This document shows, piece by piece, positions 18,458-28,583 of a DNA stretch of 64,000 bases. The notes under the pieces were generated by a model. It had not been told where the DNA came from, searched no databases, and was given only the letters and a program-made list of their open reading frames with translations. The translations under genes were made by a program, and so were the position numbers. This stretch comes from JAABRU01 sp050180235. GTDB lineage: Bacteria; Desulfobacterota; Desulfobacteria; Desulfobacterales; Desulfococcaceae. Numbering within the stretch: the stretch's first letter is position 1; every line of letters starts with the position of its first letter. Location of the stretch: contig JBFXEJ010000008.1 in assembly GCA_050180235.1 (NCBI GenBank), positions 1 to 64,000 on the forward strand, in the 5' to 3' direction.

Positions 18458-21400
18458 ACCTGAACATTTTGAAACCGCGCAAAGCCTTAAACAAGGCTTT
18501 TCTGAAGATCAAGGCGGTGCGGGATGAATTTGAGAATTTCCGGACGCAGTTGATTAAACTGCTTGACCGGATTGATGAAAATGAATCAGAGGAATTTCAC
18601 AAAATCCCTGTTTCTGATTTTCTGAAAAAAACCTTTTATGATCCCGGTTATTTCATCAGCACCAAAGATCGGACGGATCTGGTCATTCACAGCGGAAAAG
18701 ATGCGCAAAGTCCGGTGGCTGTGATCATTGAGACCAAAAAGCCGGGAAACAAAGCAGAAATGCTGCGGCATGAAAATATCAATGTCAAGGCATTTCAGGA
18801 ACTTGTTCTTTATTATCTCCGGGAGCGGATCAGCGGAAAGAATCTGGAAATCCGTCATCTGATTGCCACTGATATTTATGAATGGTTCATTTTTGATGCG
18901 AATTTCTTTGAAAAGGAATTTGCACAGAACAAAAATCTGGTTTCACTTTTTAATGAGTTTGAGGCCGGGCGTCTGTCCGGGAAAACAACCGATTTTTTTT
19001 ACAGGGAAATTGCCGCGCCCGCGATTGCCGGAATCACATCAGAGATTTCCTTTGCGCATTTTGACATCCGGGAATACGAAGAGGCCATGCGGAATCCGGG
19101 CGATGAAAATGACAGCAGACTCATTGATCTTTTCAAAATTTTTTCTCCCGAACATCTGCTCAAACTTCCCTTTGCCAATGACAGCAACAGTCTGGACAGA
19201 AATTTTTATGCCGAGCTGCTGCACATCATCGGCGTTGATGAAACAAAGGAGGGGAACAGAAAAGTCATTCAGAGAAAGAAAAAAGAGGAGAGAAACACCG
19301 GTTTTCTCATTGAAAACGCCATTCTCCGGCTTGACAGCCTGAAAAGGATACAGCCGCCGGAAAAGGATGATCCGTCCGGAGAAACGTATGAGGAAAGGAT
19401 TTTCACCGCCGCACTTGAACTGGTCATCACATGGATCAACCGGGTTCTTTTTCTCAAGCTGCTGGAGGCGCAGTTGATCACTTACCACAAAGGCGACAAA
19501 TCATACGCATTTCTGCATATCGGAAAGATTAAAAGTTTTGATGCTCTCAACTGCCTTTTTTTTCAGGTTCTGGCCTGCAGAAAAGATCAGAGGGATGCGG
19601 AGGTGGTTCCCGCCTTTGACGGCATTCCCTGGCTAAACAGTTCCCTGTTTGAACCCACTGACCTTGAAGATGAAACCATTTTTGTAAGCAATCTGAAGGA
19701 TGCGAACAGACTGCCGATCTTTTCCTCCACTGTGCTGAAGGATGAAAAGGGGAAAAAGCGCACTGGAGAACTCAGGGCATTGGAATATCTGTTTGCATTT
19801 CTTGATGCCTACGATTTTTCCTCTGAAGGCTCCGGTGAAATTCAGGATGAGAAAAAATCCTTAATCAGTGCCTCAGTTCTCGGTCTGATTTTTGAAAAAA
19901 TCAACGGATACAAAGACGGATCATATTTCACTCCCGGATTTGTGACAATGTACATTTGCAGAGAAACTGTGCGCAGAGCAGTTGTTCAGAAATTCAATGA
20001 AAAAAAAGGCTGGAAATGTAATAATTTTGACGAACTGTACAACAAAATTGACAGTATAAATGAAGCCAATGGAATTGTGAACAGCCTGAAAATCTGTGAT
20101 CCTGCTGTGGGTTCCGGTCATTTTCTGGTTTCCGCTCTCAATGAAATCATCTCCGTGAAAAATGATCTGAAAATACTGCAGGATCGGAACGGCAAAAGAC
20201 TGAAGGAATATCATGCGGAAGTGGTGAATGATGAAATCATCGTAACAGATGAGGACGGAAAATTTTTTAATTACAGTCCCAGATGCAGGGAGAGTCAGCG
20301 GGTGCAGGAGGCTCTTTTCCATGAAAAGCAGACCATTATTGAAAACTGCCTTTTCGGTGTGGACATCAATCCCAATTCCGTGAAAATCTGCCGTCTGCGC
20401 CTGTGGATTGAACTGCTGAAAAATGCGTATTACAAAAATGAAAAAGAACTGGAAACTCTGCCAAACATTGACATCAACATCAGATGCGGAAACTCTCTCA
20501 TCAGCCGTTTCCCTTTGGATGCGGATGTGAGGCAGGTTCTGAAAAAAAGCAGATGGACAGTTGACGCTTACAGAATTGCGGTTCAGACCTACCGGGAATC
20601 CCGGAGTCATGGGGAAAAACGGGAATTGGAAAAACTTATGGCGGACATCAAAAAGGATTTCCGGACGGAACTGGGCGCGAACAATCCCAAAGAGAAAACG
20701 CTGGCAAGACTTTCCGGGGAACTGCATGATCTGCTGAATCAGAACCATCTGTTTGAACAGACAGCCAAAGAGAAAAAGGAGCGGGAGCAGAAGCAGAAAA
20801 AGCTGGAGACGGAAATCAGCAGGCTCAGTGCCGAAGTGAAGGAAATGCAGAGCGGCAGGATTTACCGGAACGCATTTGAATGGCGGTTTGAATTTCCCGA
20901 AGTGCTGAATGATGAAGGTGATTTTGTGGGATTTGACATGGTGATTGGAAATCCGCCGTATTATATTTTGACAAAAAATAAATATGCCGGTTATATGAAA
21001 TATTATACAACAAGTTTTCAGACAATTGCCAAGTCAGTGTCAAAGAATATTTTCAATTTGTTTACAGAACTTGGCATTATGATAGGCAATTCAAAATCAC
21101 ACATTTCAATGATTGTGCCGGAAGGTTTGTTCAATACCCGCAGTTATGCCGAAACCATCCGTTATTTTAAGGAAAACGGTTCTGTATTGAATATCACCGA
21201 AATTGAAGGAATGGTCTTTGATGAAGCCAATACCGGTAATGTTATTTATATTTTTGGCAAAAACAGCGAATCTGAAACAGATCGTTTTATTTTCAGCAGG
21301 GATAAAGAGTTAAGCCGGGTTAAGGTTGCTGAAGATCCGGTAATTGACAGGCTGAAATCAGAAAAATTCACACGGCTGAAATCAGTTTGCCGGTTATTTA

Positions 21401-22002
21401 AGGGTATGGTTGTTGATGAGAGAGAGAAATTTATTTCTGAAAAACCTGATGAAAATTTGCCGGACAAATTTTTGCTTGGCAATTGTATTTCAAAATGGTG
21501 TATAGAAAAGGAATATTATACAAACTATGACAAACTGCAAATTATTGGCGGAACCAAGCTGCTGTCCAAGCACAATCAGGTTCCCAGAATACTGATCAGA
21601 AGAACCGGTGACTCCCTGTGCTGTGCTTATCTGACTGAAAAAGCATTGACAGAAAGTACATTGTATTCATGCTGGACGATAACTGATGGTGTTGAAAACC
21701 GTTACATATTGGGTTTACTTCATTCAAAGGTTTTGGATTATTTCATAAAAAAACAAATGATAACAAACAGACAGGCTTTCCCGCAGATACTGATGACAGA
21801 TTTGCAGGAAATACCTGTTCCGTTTGCTGAAAAGAAAAAACAGAAACCAGTTATTGATAAAGTTGACAAAATCCTTGCTGTCAAAAAGAAAAATCCAAAC
21901 GCGGATACCACTGCATTGGAAAGAGAAATAGACCTGCTGGTGTACGATCTTTACGGTCTGACAGAAGAGGAAATCGCCATTGTGGAAAGGAGTGCAAAAT
22001 AA
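18454..22002 (+). CDS. Type IIG restriction-modification protein, array copy 3
   Basis: 1182 residues with the same layout: nuclease site (TDLVIHSGKD, IIETKK), motif I DPAVGSGHFL, coiled linker and NPPY near residue 830. The specificity half (YILTKNKYAGYMKYY onward) differs from those of copies 1, 2 and 4. The last ~45 residues (KKNPNADTTALEREID, then LYGLTEEEIAIVER) are again shared with copies 1 and 2. Small scattered differences in the N-terminal part (KIPVSDFLKKTFYDP in place of KNLVSDFLRKNFYEP) show that it is not a very recent duplicate. It overlaps copy 2 by ATGA; copy 4 starts two bases after its TAA. Confidence 0.9.
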   Translation: MNLNILKPRKALNKAFLKIKAVRDEFENFRTQLIKLLDRIDENESEEFHKIPVSDFLKKTFYDPGYFISTKDRTDLVIHSGKDAQSPVAVIIETKKPGNKAEMLRHENINVKAFQELVLYYLRERISGKNLEIRHLIATDIYEWFIFDANFFEKEFAQNKNLVSLFNEFEAGRLSGKTTDFFYREIAAPAIAGITSEISFAHFDIREYEEAMRNPGDENDSRLIDLFKIFSPEHLLKLPFANDSNSLDRNFYAELLHIIGVDETKEGNRKVIQRKKKEERNTGFLIENAILRLDSLKRIQPPEKDDPSGETYEERIFTAALELVITWINRVLFLKLLEAQLITYHKGDKSYAFLHIGKIKSFDALNCLFFQVLACRKDQRDAEVVPAFDGIPWLNSSLFEPTDLEDETIFVSNLKDANRLPIFSSTVLKDEKGKKRTGELRALEYLFAFLDAYDFSSEGSGEIQDEKKSLISASVLGLIFEKINGYKDGSYFTPGFVTMYICRETVRRAVVQKFNEKKGWKCNNFDELYNKIDSINEANGIVNSLKICDPAVGSGHFLVSALNEIISVKNDLKILQDRNGKRLKEYHAEVVNDEIIVTDEDGKFFNYSPRCRESQRVQEALFHEKQTIIENCLFGVDINPNSVKICRLRLWIELLKNAYYKNEKELETLPNIDINIRCGNSLISRFPLDADVRQVLKKSRWTVDAYRIAVQTYRESRSHGEKRELEKLMADIKKDFRTELGANNPKEKTLARLSGELHDLLNQNHLFEQTAKEKKEREQKQKKLETEISRLSAEVKEMQSGRIYRNAFEWRFEFPEVLNDEGDFVGFDMVIGNPPYYILTKNKYAGYMKYYTTSFQTIAKSVSKNIFNLFTELGIMIGNSKSHISMIVPEGLFNTRSYAETIRYFKENGSVLNITEIEGMVFDEANTGNVIYIFGKNSESETDRFIFSRDKELSRVKVAEDPVIDRLKSEKFTRLKSVCRLFKGMVVDEREKFISEKPDENLPDKFLLGNCISKWCIEKEYYTNYDKLQIIGGTKLLSKHNQVPRILIRRTGDSLCCAYLTEKALTESTLYSCWTITDGVENRYILGLLHSKVLDYFIKKQMITNRQAFPQILMTDLQEIPVPFAEKKKQKPVIDKVDKILAVKKKNPNADTTALEREIDLLVYDLYGLTEEEIAIVERSAK

Positions 22003-22004
22003 CA

Positions 22005-25000
22005 ATGAATCTGAATATACTGACCCCGCGTAAAGCCCTGAACAAGGCATTTCTGAAGATCAAAGCGGTGCGGGATGAATTTGAGAATTTCCGGACGCAT
22101 CTGATCGGTCTGCTTGACCGGATCAATGAAAATGAATCAGAGGAATTTCACAAAATTCCTGTTGCTGAATTTTTGAGAAAAACCTTTTATGATCCGAATT
22201 ATTTCATCAGCACCAAAGATCGGACGGATCTGGTCATTCACAGCGGAAAAGATGCGCAAAGCCCGGCTGCTGTGCTCATTGAGACCAAAAAGCCGGGAAA
22301 CAAAGCGGAAATGCTGCGGACAGACAATATCAGTGTCAAGGCATTTCAGGAACTTGTTCTGTATTATCTCCGGGAGCGCATCAGCGGGAAAAATCTGGAA
22401 ATCAGGCATCTGATTGCCACTGATATTTATGAATGGTTCATTTTTGATGCGAATCTCTTTGAAAAGGAATTTGCACAGAACAGGAATCTGGTTTCGCTTT
22501 TTGATGACTTTGAGGCAGGCCGTCTGTCCGGGAAAACAACCGATTTTTTTTACAGGGAAATTGCTGCGCCTGCCATTGCAGGGATTGAAACAGAAATTTC
22601 CTTTGCATATTTTGACATTCGGGAATACGAAGATGCCCTGCGGAATTCAAACCCGGAAAATGACAGCAGACTCATTGAGATTTTTAAAATTTTTTCTCCG
22701 GAGCATCTGCTGAAACTTCCCTTTGCCAATGACAGCAACAGTCTGGACAGAAATTTTTATGCCGAGCTGCTGCACATCATCGGCGTGGATGAGACCAAAA
22801 AAGGGGGAAAAAAGCTGATTGAAAGGAAAAAAGAAGAGGAACGCAATATTGGAACCCTGATTGAAAATGCCATTATTCAGATTGATGCCCTGGGAAAGAT
22901 AAACAGACTTGAAAACTCCGCTCAGTTCGGAGACACATATCAGGAAAAACTTTTCAGCGTGGGGCTTGAACTTTCTGTGACATGGATCAACCGGGTTCTT
23001 TTTCTCAAACTGCTGGAAGCACAGTTAATCGCATATCACCGGGGAGACAAATCATACGCGTTTCTGGAAACCGGAAAAATCAGAAATTTTGATGATCTCA
23101 ACTGTCTTTTTTTTCAGATACTGGCCCGCAGATTGGATGAGCGTTACAAACATCTGCAGGAGACTTTTGCAAAAATTCCCTGGCTGAACAGTTCCCTGTT
23201 TGAACCAACAGAACTTGAACATGAAACTATTTTTGTAAGCAACCTCAAGGATACAAACAGAATTCCGGTTTTTTCCTCCACTGTGCTGAAAGATGAAAAA
23301 GGAAAAAAGCGCACAGGAAATCTCAGGGCATTGGAATATCTGTTTGCATTTCTCGAAGCCTACGATTTTTCATCTGAGGGTTCCGGTGAAATACAGGAGG
23401 AAAGGAAATCTCTCATCAGTGCCTCAGTTCTGGGTCTGATTTTTGAAAAAATCAACGGTTACAAAGACGGTTCCTATTTCACTCCCGGATTTGTCACAAT
23501 GTACATGTGCCGTGAAACTGTGTGCCGTGCAGTGGTGCAGAAATTCAATGAAAAAAAGGGATGGAACTGCAAAACCATTGATGAACTGTACAATAAAATT
23601 GAGGATATAAGGGAGGCCAATGAGATCGTTAACAGCCTGAAAATCTGTGATCCTGCCGTGGGTTCCGGTCATTTTCTGGTGTCCGCACTCAATGAAATCA
23701 TTGCTGTCAAAAGCGAACTGGAGATACTGCAGGATAGGAACGGGAAACGCCTGAAAAATTATTCTGCGGAAGTGGTGAATGATGAAATCATCGTAACAGA
23801 TGAGGACGGGAAATTTTTTCATTACAATCCGAAAAGCAGGGAAAGCCAGCGCGTGCAGGAGGCTCTTTTCCATGAAAAACAGAGCATTATTGAAAACTGC
23901 CTTTTCGGTGTGGACATCAATCCCAATTCCGTGAAAATCTGCCGTCTGCGCCTGTGGATTGAACTGCTGAAAAATGCGTATTACAAAAATGACAACGAAC
24001 TGGAAACTCTGCCAAACATTGACATCAACATCAGATGCGGGAACTCCCTGATCAGCCGGTTTGCTTTGGATGCGGATGTGAAACAGGTTCTGAAAAAAAG
24101 CAGATGGACAGTTGATTCTTACAGAATTGCTGTGCAGACCTACCGCAACTCCCGCAGCAGGGAGGAAAAACGGGATTTGGAAAAGCTGATGGCCTGCATC
24201 AAAAAGGATTTCCGGGCAGAACTCGGCGCGAACAGCCCCAAAGCCGCGCAGATGAAAAAACTCACAGGGGAACTGTATGATCTGCTGAATCAGAACGGAC
24301 TGTTTGAGGAAAGCGCTAAAGAGAAAAATGAAAGGGAACGGAAACAGCGGCGGCTGGAGACTGACATAAAAAATCTCAGTGCCGAAATGGAGGATTTTCA
24401 GGACGGGAAAATATATGCCAATGCCTTTGAATGGCGTTTTGAATTTCCGGAAATTCTCAATGCCAGCGGGGATTTTATTGGATTCGACATGGTGATTGGC
24501 AATCCTCCGTATGGCATATCCTTCACTGCTCAGGAAAAGGAGTTTTTCAGGGAAAATTATGAAAGTGCCATTACAGTGAAAGATCAGCAGAAGGGTTCCA
24601 CTGATTCCTTCAGTCTTTTCATGGACAAAGGGCTGAATTTGTGCAGTGCCAATGCAATGATGGCGTATATTGTTCCCCTGTCTTTTGTGTCAGGTGAATC
24701 CATGAGTGCATTGCACAGTATCATGTTCAGGACATGTGAAACAGTCCATGTCTCAACCTATTCAAACAGACCCCGGAAAATATTTGAAAATGCGGATCAG
24801 CGGACAGCCATTGTCATCTGCCATAAGAACGGCAAACCAACGCAGAATCTTTACACCACAAAGGTCAACAAGCGTTACAGAGACACACCGGCTGCGGATG
24901 TGATAAAACATCTGCAGTATGTCAGCAGCTATCCTTATGTGAAATACGGACGCATTCCCAAAGTCGGTTCTGAAATTGAAATTGGAATTCTGCAAAAGCT

Positions 25001-25523
25001 GTTTTCCATAAAAACAGGGCTTTCCGATCTGTTTGACAAAGACGGGCTGCCGGTTTATTATCGTATCGCGGGAGGCAGATATTATAATATTGTTACAAAT
25101 TTTTCAACCAATTCCACACAGGAGAAATTTTTACTTGTAAAGAAAAATTGTCAGAATTTGATTGGTGCAATTCTAAGCAGCAATTTGTATTACTGGTTTT
25201 CTCATATTTATTCTGACAATCTGCATCTGAAATCCTATGAACTTGAAATTTTTCCGATTCCCGCAGATAAATTCACAGCAAAGCAGACAAAAATGATTGA
25301 GAAACTTTATAAAGACTATCTGGCGGATTTGAAGAAAAATTCAAAAGTGAAAAAAGCCGATTATGCAACCATAGACAGTTACAGGGAATATTATGCCCGT
25401 TATTCCAAGCATCTGATTGATAAAATTGATTTGGCAGTTCATGAAGCCTATGGTCTGACAGATGAGGAAATGCGCTTTATCATTGATTATGATGTGGAAT
25501 TCAGAACAGATGATGAGGAATAA
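22005..25523 (+). CDS. Type IIG restriction-modification protein, array copy 4
   Basis: 1172 residues. Nuclease domain, motif I (DPAVGSGHFL) and NPPY (near residue 830) are intact. Residues ~265-400 have diverged more from copies 1-3 (LIERKKEEERNIGTLIENAI, then LARRLDERYKHLQETF). The specificity half (GISFTAQEKEFFRENY onward) belongs to a different family from copies 1-3. It ends with its own C-terminus (YATIDSYREYYARYSKHL, then AYGLTDEEMRFIIDYD) in place of the shared YDLYGLTEEE tail. The same specificity half occurs in copy 5. The start is two bases after the stop of copy 3, so all four genes read as one operon. Confidence 0.9.
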   Translation: MNLNILTPRKALNKAFLKIKAVRDEFENFRTHLIGLLDRINENESEEFHKIPVAEFLRKTFYDPNYFISTKDRTDLVIHSGKDAQSPAAVLIETKKPGNKAEMLRTDNISVKAFQELVLYYLRERISGKNLEIRHLIATDIYEWFIFDANLFEKEFAQNRNLVSLFDDFEAGRLSGKTTDFFYREIAAPAIAGIETEISFAYFDIREYEDALRNSNPENDSRLIEIFKIFSPEHLLKLPFANDSNSLDRNFYAELLHIIGVDETKKGGKKLIERKKEEERNIGTLIENAIIQIDALGKINRLENSAQFGDTYQEKLFSVGLELSVTWINRVLFLKLLEAQLIAYHRGDKSYAFLETGKIRNFDDLNCLFFQILARRLDERYKHLQETFAKIPWLNSSLFEPTELEHETIFVSNLKDTNRIPVFSSTVLKDEKGKKRTGNLRALEYLFAFLEAYDFSSEGSGEIQEERKSLISASVLGLIFEKINGYKDGSYFTPGFVTMYMCRETVCRAVVQKFNEKKGWNCKTIDELYNKIEDIREANEIVNSLKICDPAVGSGHFLVSALNEIIAVKSELEILQDRNGKRLKNYSAEVVNDEIIVTDEDGKFFHYNPKSRESQRVQEALFHEKQSIIENCLFGVDINPNSVKICRLRLWIELLKNAYYKNDNELETLPNIDINIRCGNSLISRFALDADVKQVLKKSRWTVDSYRIAVQTYRNSRSREEKRDLEKLMACIKKDFRAELGANSPKAAQMKKLTGELYDLLNQNGLFEESAKEKNERERKQRRLETDIKNLSAEMEDFQDGKIYANAFEWRFEFPEILNASGDFIGFDMVIGNPPYGISFTAQEKEFFRENYESAITVKDQQKGSTDSFSLFMDKGLNLCSANAMMAYIVPLSFVSGESMSALHSIMFRTCETVHVSTYSNRPRKIFENADQRTAIVICHKNGKPTQNLYTTKVNKRYRDTPAADVIKHLQYVSSYPYVKYGRIPKVGSEIEIGILQKLFSIKTGLSDLFDKDGLPVYYRIAGGRYYNIVTNFSTNSTQEKFLLVKKNCQNLIGAILSSNLYYWFSHIYSDNLHLKSYELEIFPIPADKFTAKQTKMIEKLYKDYLADLKKNSKVKKADYATIDSYREYYARYSKHLIDKIDLAVHEAYGLTDEEMRFIIDYDVEFRTDDEE

Positions 25524-25652
25524 TTCACCCTCCCCTGCCCTCCCTCAAGGGAGGGGAGAAAATTGAGGAAATTGCTATTTCAACGGCTCCGGTATTTTAC
25601 AGATTAACCTTATTTCCTCAAGGGAGGTGAGAAAATTGAGGAGCTTGTCATT
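25524..25652 (+). other. Recombination scar between array copies 4 and 5
   Basis: Two direct repeats, CCTCAAGGGAGGGGAGAAAATTGAGGA (near 25544) and a variant near 25617, each lead into a fragment resembling the 3' end of the array genes (GAGGAAATTGCTATT; GAGGAGCTTGTCATTGTGG, i.e. EELVIVEG). The second fragment is fused in frame to the body of copy 5. The GGGAGGGG segment also occurs inverted at 43383-43424. Confidence 0.55.
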
Positions 25653-28118
25653 GTGGAAGGGGAAAAAAACAGAATGCGGCATCAGAAATCAGTGAACCGA
25701 AGCACGGACAGCAACAGTCTTGACAGAAATTTTTATGCCGAACTGCTGCACATCATGGGACTTGCAGAGATCAAAAAAAACGGGAAAAATCTGATTGAAC
25801 GGAAAAAAGAGAGTGAGAGAAATGCGGGTTCCCTGCTTGAAAATGCCATTGCCAGACTTGAGGCACTGAACAGAACAAGCAGAAATCAGGCGCATTCAGC
25901 AGAAATCTGTCAGGCGCAGGTTTTCCATACCGGACTTGAACTGGTCATCACATGGATAAACCGAATTATTTTTCTCAGGCTGCTGGAAGCCCGGCTGCTT
26001 GCATGGCATAACAGCGACAGATCATATGCTTTTTTGCATATTGTAAAGATTGAAAATTTTGATGATCTCAACCGCCTTTTCTTTCAGGTTCTGTCCCGAA
26101 AAAGAGAAAAGAGAGATGAATCACTGCACCGGATTTTTGAAAAAGTTCCGTATCTGAACACTTACCTTTTTGAAATTACAGAACTGGAACAGAACACATT
26201 TTCCGTCAGCGGATTGGACAGTGAAAAAAAACTTCCGTTTTTTCCCGCCACTGTTCTCAGAGACCGCTCCGGAAAAAAACGCACGAGAGAAATGAACACT
26301 CTGGAATATCTGTTTGCATTTCTAGATGCTTACGATTTTTCCTCTGAAGGCTCCGGTGAAATTCAGGATGAGAAAAAATCCCTGATCAGTGCCTCGGTTC
26401 TCGGTCTGATTTTTGAAAAAATCAACGGATACAAAGACGGTTCCTATTTCACTCCCGGATTTGTGACAATGTACATGTGCCGTGAAACTGTGCGCAGGGC
26501 AGTTGTTCAGAAATTCAATGAAAAAAAAGGATGGAACTGCAATAATTTTGACGATCTTTATGATAAAATTGAAGATCGGAAAGATGCCAATGACATCATA
26601 AACAGCCTGAAAATCTGCGATCCTGCTGTGGGTTCCGGGCATTTTCTGGTTTCCGCACTCAATGAAATCATAGCGGTCAAAAGCGAACTGGAGATACTAC
26701 AGGATCGGAACGGAAAACGCCTGAAAAATTATTCTGCGGAAGTGGTGAATGATGAAATCATCATAACAGATGAGGACGGGAAATTTTTTCATTACAGTCC
26801 CAGAAGCCGGGAAAGCCAGCGCGTGCAGGAGGCTCTTTTCCATGAAAAACAGAGCATTATTGAAAACTGCCTTTTCGGTGTGGACATCAATCCCAATTCC
26901 GTGAAAATCTGCCGTCTGCGTCTGTGGATTGAACTGCTGAAAAACGCATATTACAAAGAGGACGGGGAACTGGAAACACTTCCGAACATTGACATCAACA
27001 TCAGATGTGGCAACTCCCTTACTGACAACTTACATTTTAAATTTCCAGAATTACTAAATAATAATAATTTTGTTGGATTTGACATTGTGATTGGCAATCC
27101 GCCCTATGGAATAACCTTCACTGCTCAGGAAAAGAAATTTTTCAGGGAAAATTATGAAAGTGCCAGAACCGTGAAAGATATACAGAAAGGTTCCACCGAT
27201 TCCTTCAGTCTTTTTATGGACAGAGGACTGCAACTGTGCTGCGGCAATGCCATGATGGCATATATTGTTCCATTATCTTTCGTATCAGGTGACTCCATGA
27301 GTGCTTTGCACAATATCATGTTCAGAACATGTGAAACAGTCCATGTGTCAACCTATTCAAACAGACCCCGGAAAATATTTGAAAATGCAGATCAGCGGAC
27401 GGCCATTGTCATCTGCCATAAGAACGGCAGACCAACGCAGAATCTTTACACTACAAAGGTCAACAAGCGTTACAGAGACACTCCGGCTGCGGATGTAATA
27501 AAACATCTGCAGTATGTCAACAGTTATCCCTATGTGAAATACGGACGCATTCCCAAAGTCGGTTCTGAGATTGAAATTGGAATTCTGCAAAAACTGTTTT
27601 CCATAAAAACAGGGCTTTCCGATCTGTTTGACAAAGACGGGCTGCCAGTTTATTATCGTAGTTCCGGAGGCAGATATTATAATATCATCACAAATTTCAA
27701 AACCGGATCAACAAAGGAAAAAAGCATTTTTGTCAGGAAAGAATACCGTGACACAGTTGGAGCAATTTTAAGCAGTAATCTGTATTACTGGTTTTATCAC
27801 ATCTATTCAAACAATTTGGATTTGAAATCCTATGAACTTGAAATTTTTCCGATTCCCGCAGAAAAGTTCACAGCAAAGCAGACAAAAATTATTGAGAAAC
27901 TTTATAAAGACTATCTGGCGGATTTGAAGAAAAATTCAAAAGTGAAAAAAGCCGATTATGCAACCATAGACAGTTACAGGGAATATTATGCCCGTTATTC
28001 CAAGCATTTCATTGATAAAATCGATTTGGCAGTTCAGGAAGCCTACGGGCTTACAGATGAGGAAATAAGCTTTATCATTGATTATGATCTGGAATTCAGA
28101 ACAGACGATGCGGAATAA
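25653..28118 (+). CDS. N-terminally deleted type IIG paralogue, array copy 5 (methyltransferase-only form)
   Basis: 821 residues. The first ~18 residues come from a scar (EGEKNR, derived from the tail of an upstream copy), after which the protein aligns from DSNSLDRNFYAELLH, equivalent to residue ~242 of copy 1. The whole nuclease domain with the D/E-T-K site is missing. So are ~130 residues between NIDINIRCGNSL and NPPY (the coiled linker). Motif I DPAVGSGHFL (near 330) and NPPY (near 479) are kept, and the specificity half matches copy 4. It may act as a methyltransferase of copy 4's specificity, or be decaying. The start is uncertain: GTG 25653 with GAGGAG upstream, or ATG 25674. Confidence 0.75.
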   Translation: MEGEKNRMRHQKSVNRSTDSNSLDRNFYAELLHIMGLAEIKKNGKNLIERKKESERNAGSLLENAIARLEALNRTSRNQAHSAEICQAQVFHTGLELVITWINRIIFLRLLEARLLAWHNSDRSYAFLHIVKIENFDDLNRLFFQVLSRKREKRDESLHRIFEKVPYLNTYLFEITELEQNTFSVSGLDSEKKLPFFPATVLRDRSGKKRTREMNTLEYLFAFLDAYDFSSEGSGEIQDEKKSLISASVLGLIFEKINGYKDGSYFTPGFVTMYMCRETVRRAVVQKFNEKKGWNCNNFDDLYDKIEDRKDANDIINSLKICDPAVGSGHFLVSALNEIIAVKSELEILQDRNGKRLKNYSAEVVNDEIIITDEDGKFFHYSPRSRESQRVQEALFHEKQSIIENCLFGVDINPNSVKICRLRLWIELLKNAYYKEDGELETLPNIDINIRCGNSLTDNLHFKFPELLNNNNFVGFDIVIGNPPYGITFTAQEKKFFRENYESARTVKDIQKGSTDSFSLFMDRGLQLCCGNAMMAYIVPLSFVSGDSMSALHNIMFRTCETVHVSTYSNRPRKIFENADQRTAIVICHKNGRPTQNLYTTKVNKRYRDTPAADVIKHLQYVNSYPYVKYGRIPKVGSEIEIGILQKLFSIKTGLSDLFDKDGLPVYYRSSGGRYYNIITNFKTGSTKEKSIFVRKEYRDTVGAILSSNLYYWFYHIYSNNLDLKSYELEIFPIPAEKFTAKQTKIIEKLYKDYLADLKKNSKVKKADYATIDSYREYYARYSKHFIDKIDLAVQEAYGLTDEEISFIIDYDLEFRTDDAE

Positions 28119-28583
28119 TTGTCGCAGACATTGATGATTCGGAAAATATCGGCAGCAGGTTTTATAATTTTTACGGCCTGACAGAAGAGGAAATTGCTAT
28201 TGTGGAAGGGTGTCAAAAAATCAATGAACTCCGGAGGAGTGCAGAAATTGTATTTTCTGCACTGCGGAACAGCAGTGAAACAGAGCGTTTTTTGCCGGTC
28301 AGTCATGCAAAAATACAATTTTTGCACTTCGGGAACCGTTGTGAAACCGGTCTGCGGAAAACTTTTCGATCTGCTGCATTGTTTCAGCTAAAATTGCTGG
28401 TGTATTTCAAGGCAGTACCGGAATGCCGGATTGCTACGCTGACGCTAATCCGGCCTGCAATTTCAGATGAAATAAAGCACTGCTTATTATTTGGAATATT
28501 TTTTGATGGAATTTTTTTAAAGGCAGGGACAAAAAACGGCGGCAGGAGAATCTGCCGCCGCCGGACAGAATAAAAATGGGAAA
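28119..28583 (+). other. 3' remnant of another array copy, then non-coding sequence
   Basis: 28163-28206 encodes FYGLTEEEIAIVEG, the C-terminal end of copies 1-3, although copy 5 has a different tail. This is the leftover 3' end of a deleted copy. The frame then runs on without protein-like character. A GTGCA-type palindrome (near 28227-28330) related to 4244-4284 follows. No further gene is recognised. Confidence 0.5.

Noticed and set aside
11073..28118. BREX PglX reading of the methyltransferase array
   Set aside because: No brxA, brxB, brxC, pglZ or brxL-like gene is near, and the N-terminus has a PD-(D/E)XK-like site, which fits type IIG better.
28202..28573. Plus-strand open frame of 123 codons after the array
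   Set aside because: Only its beginning derives from the tail of an array gene. The rest reads through palindromic repeat sequence.
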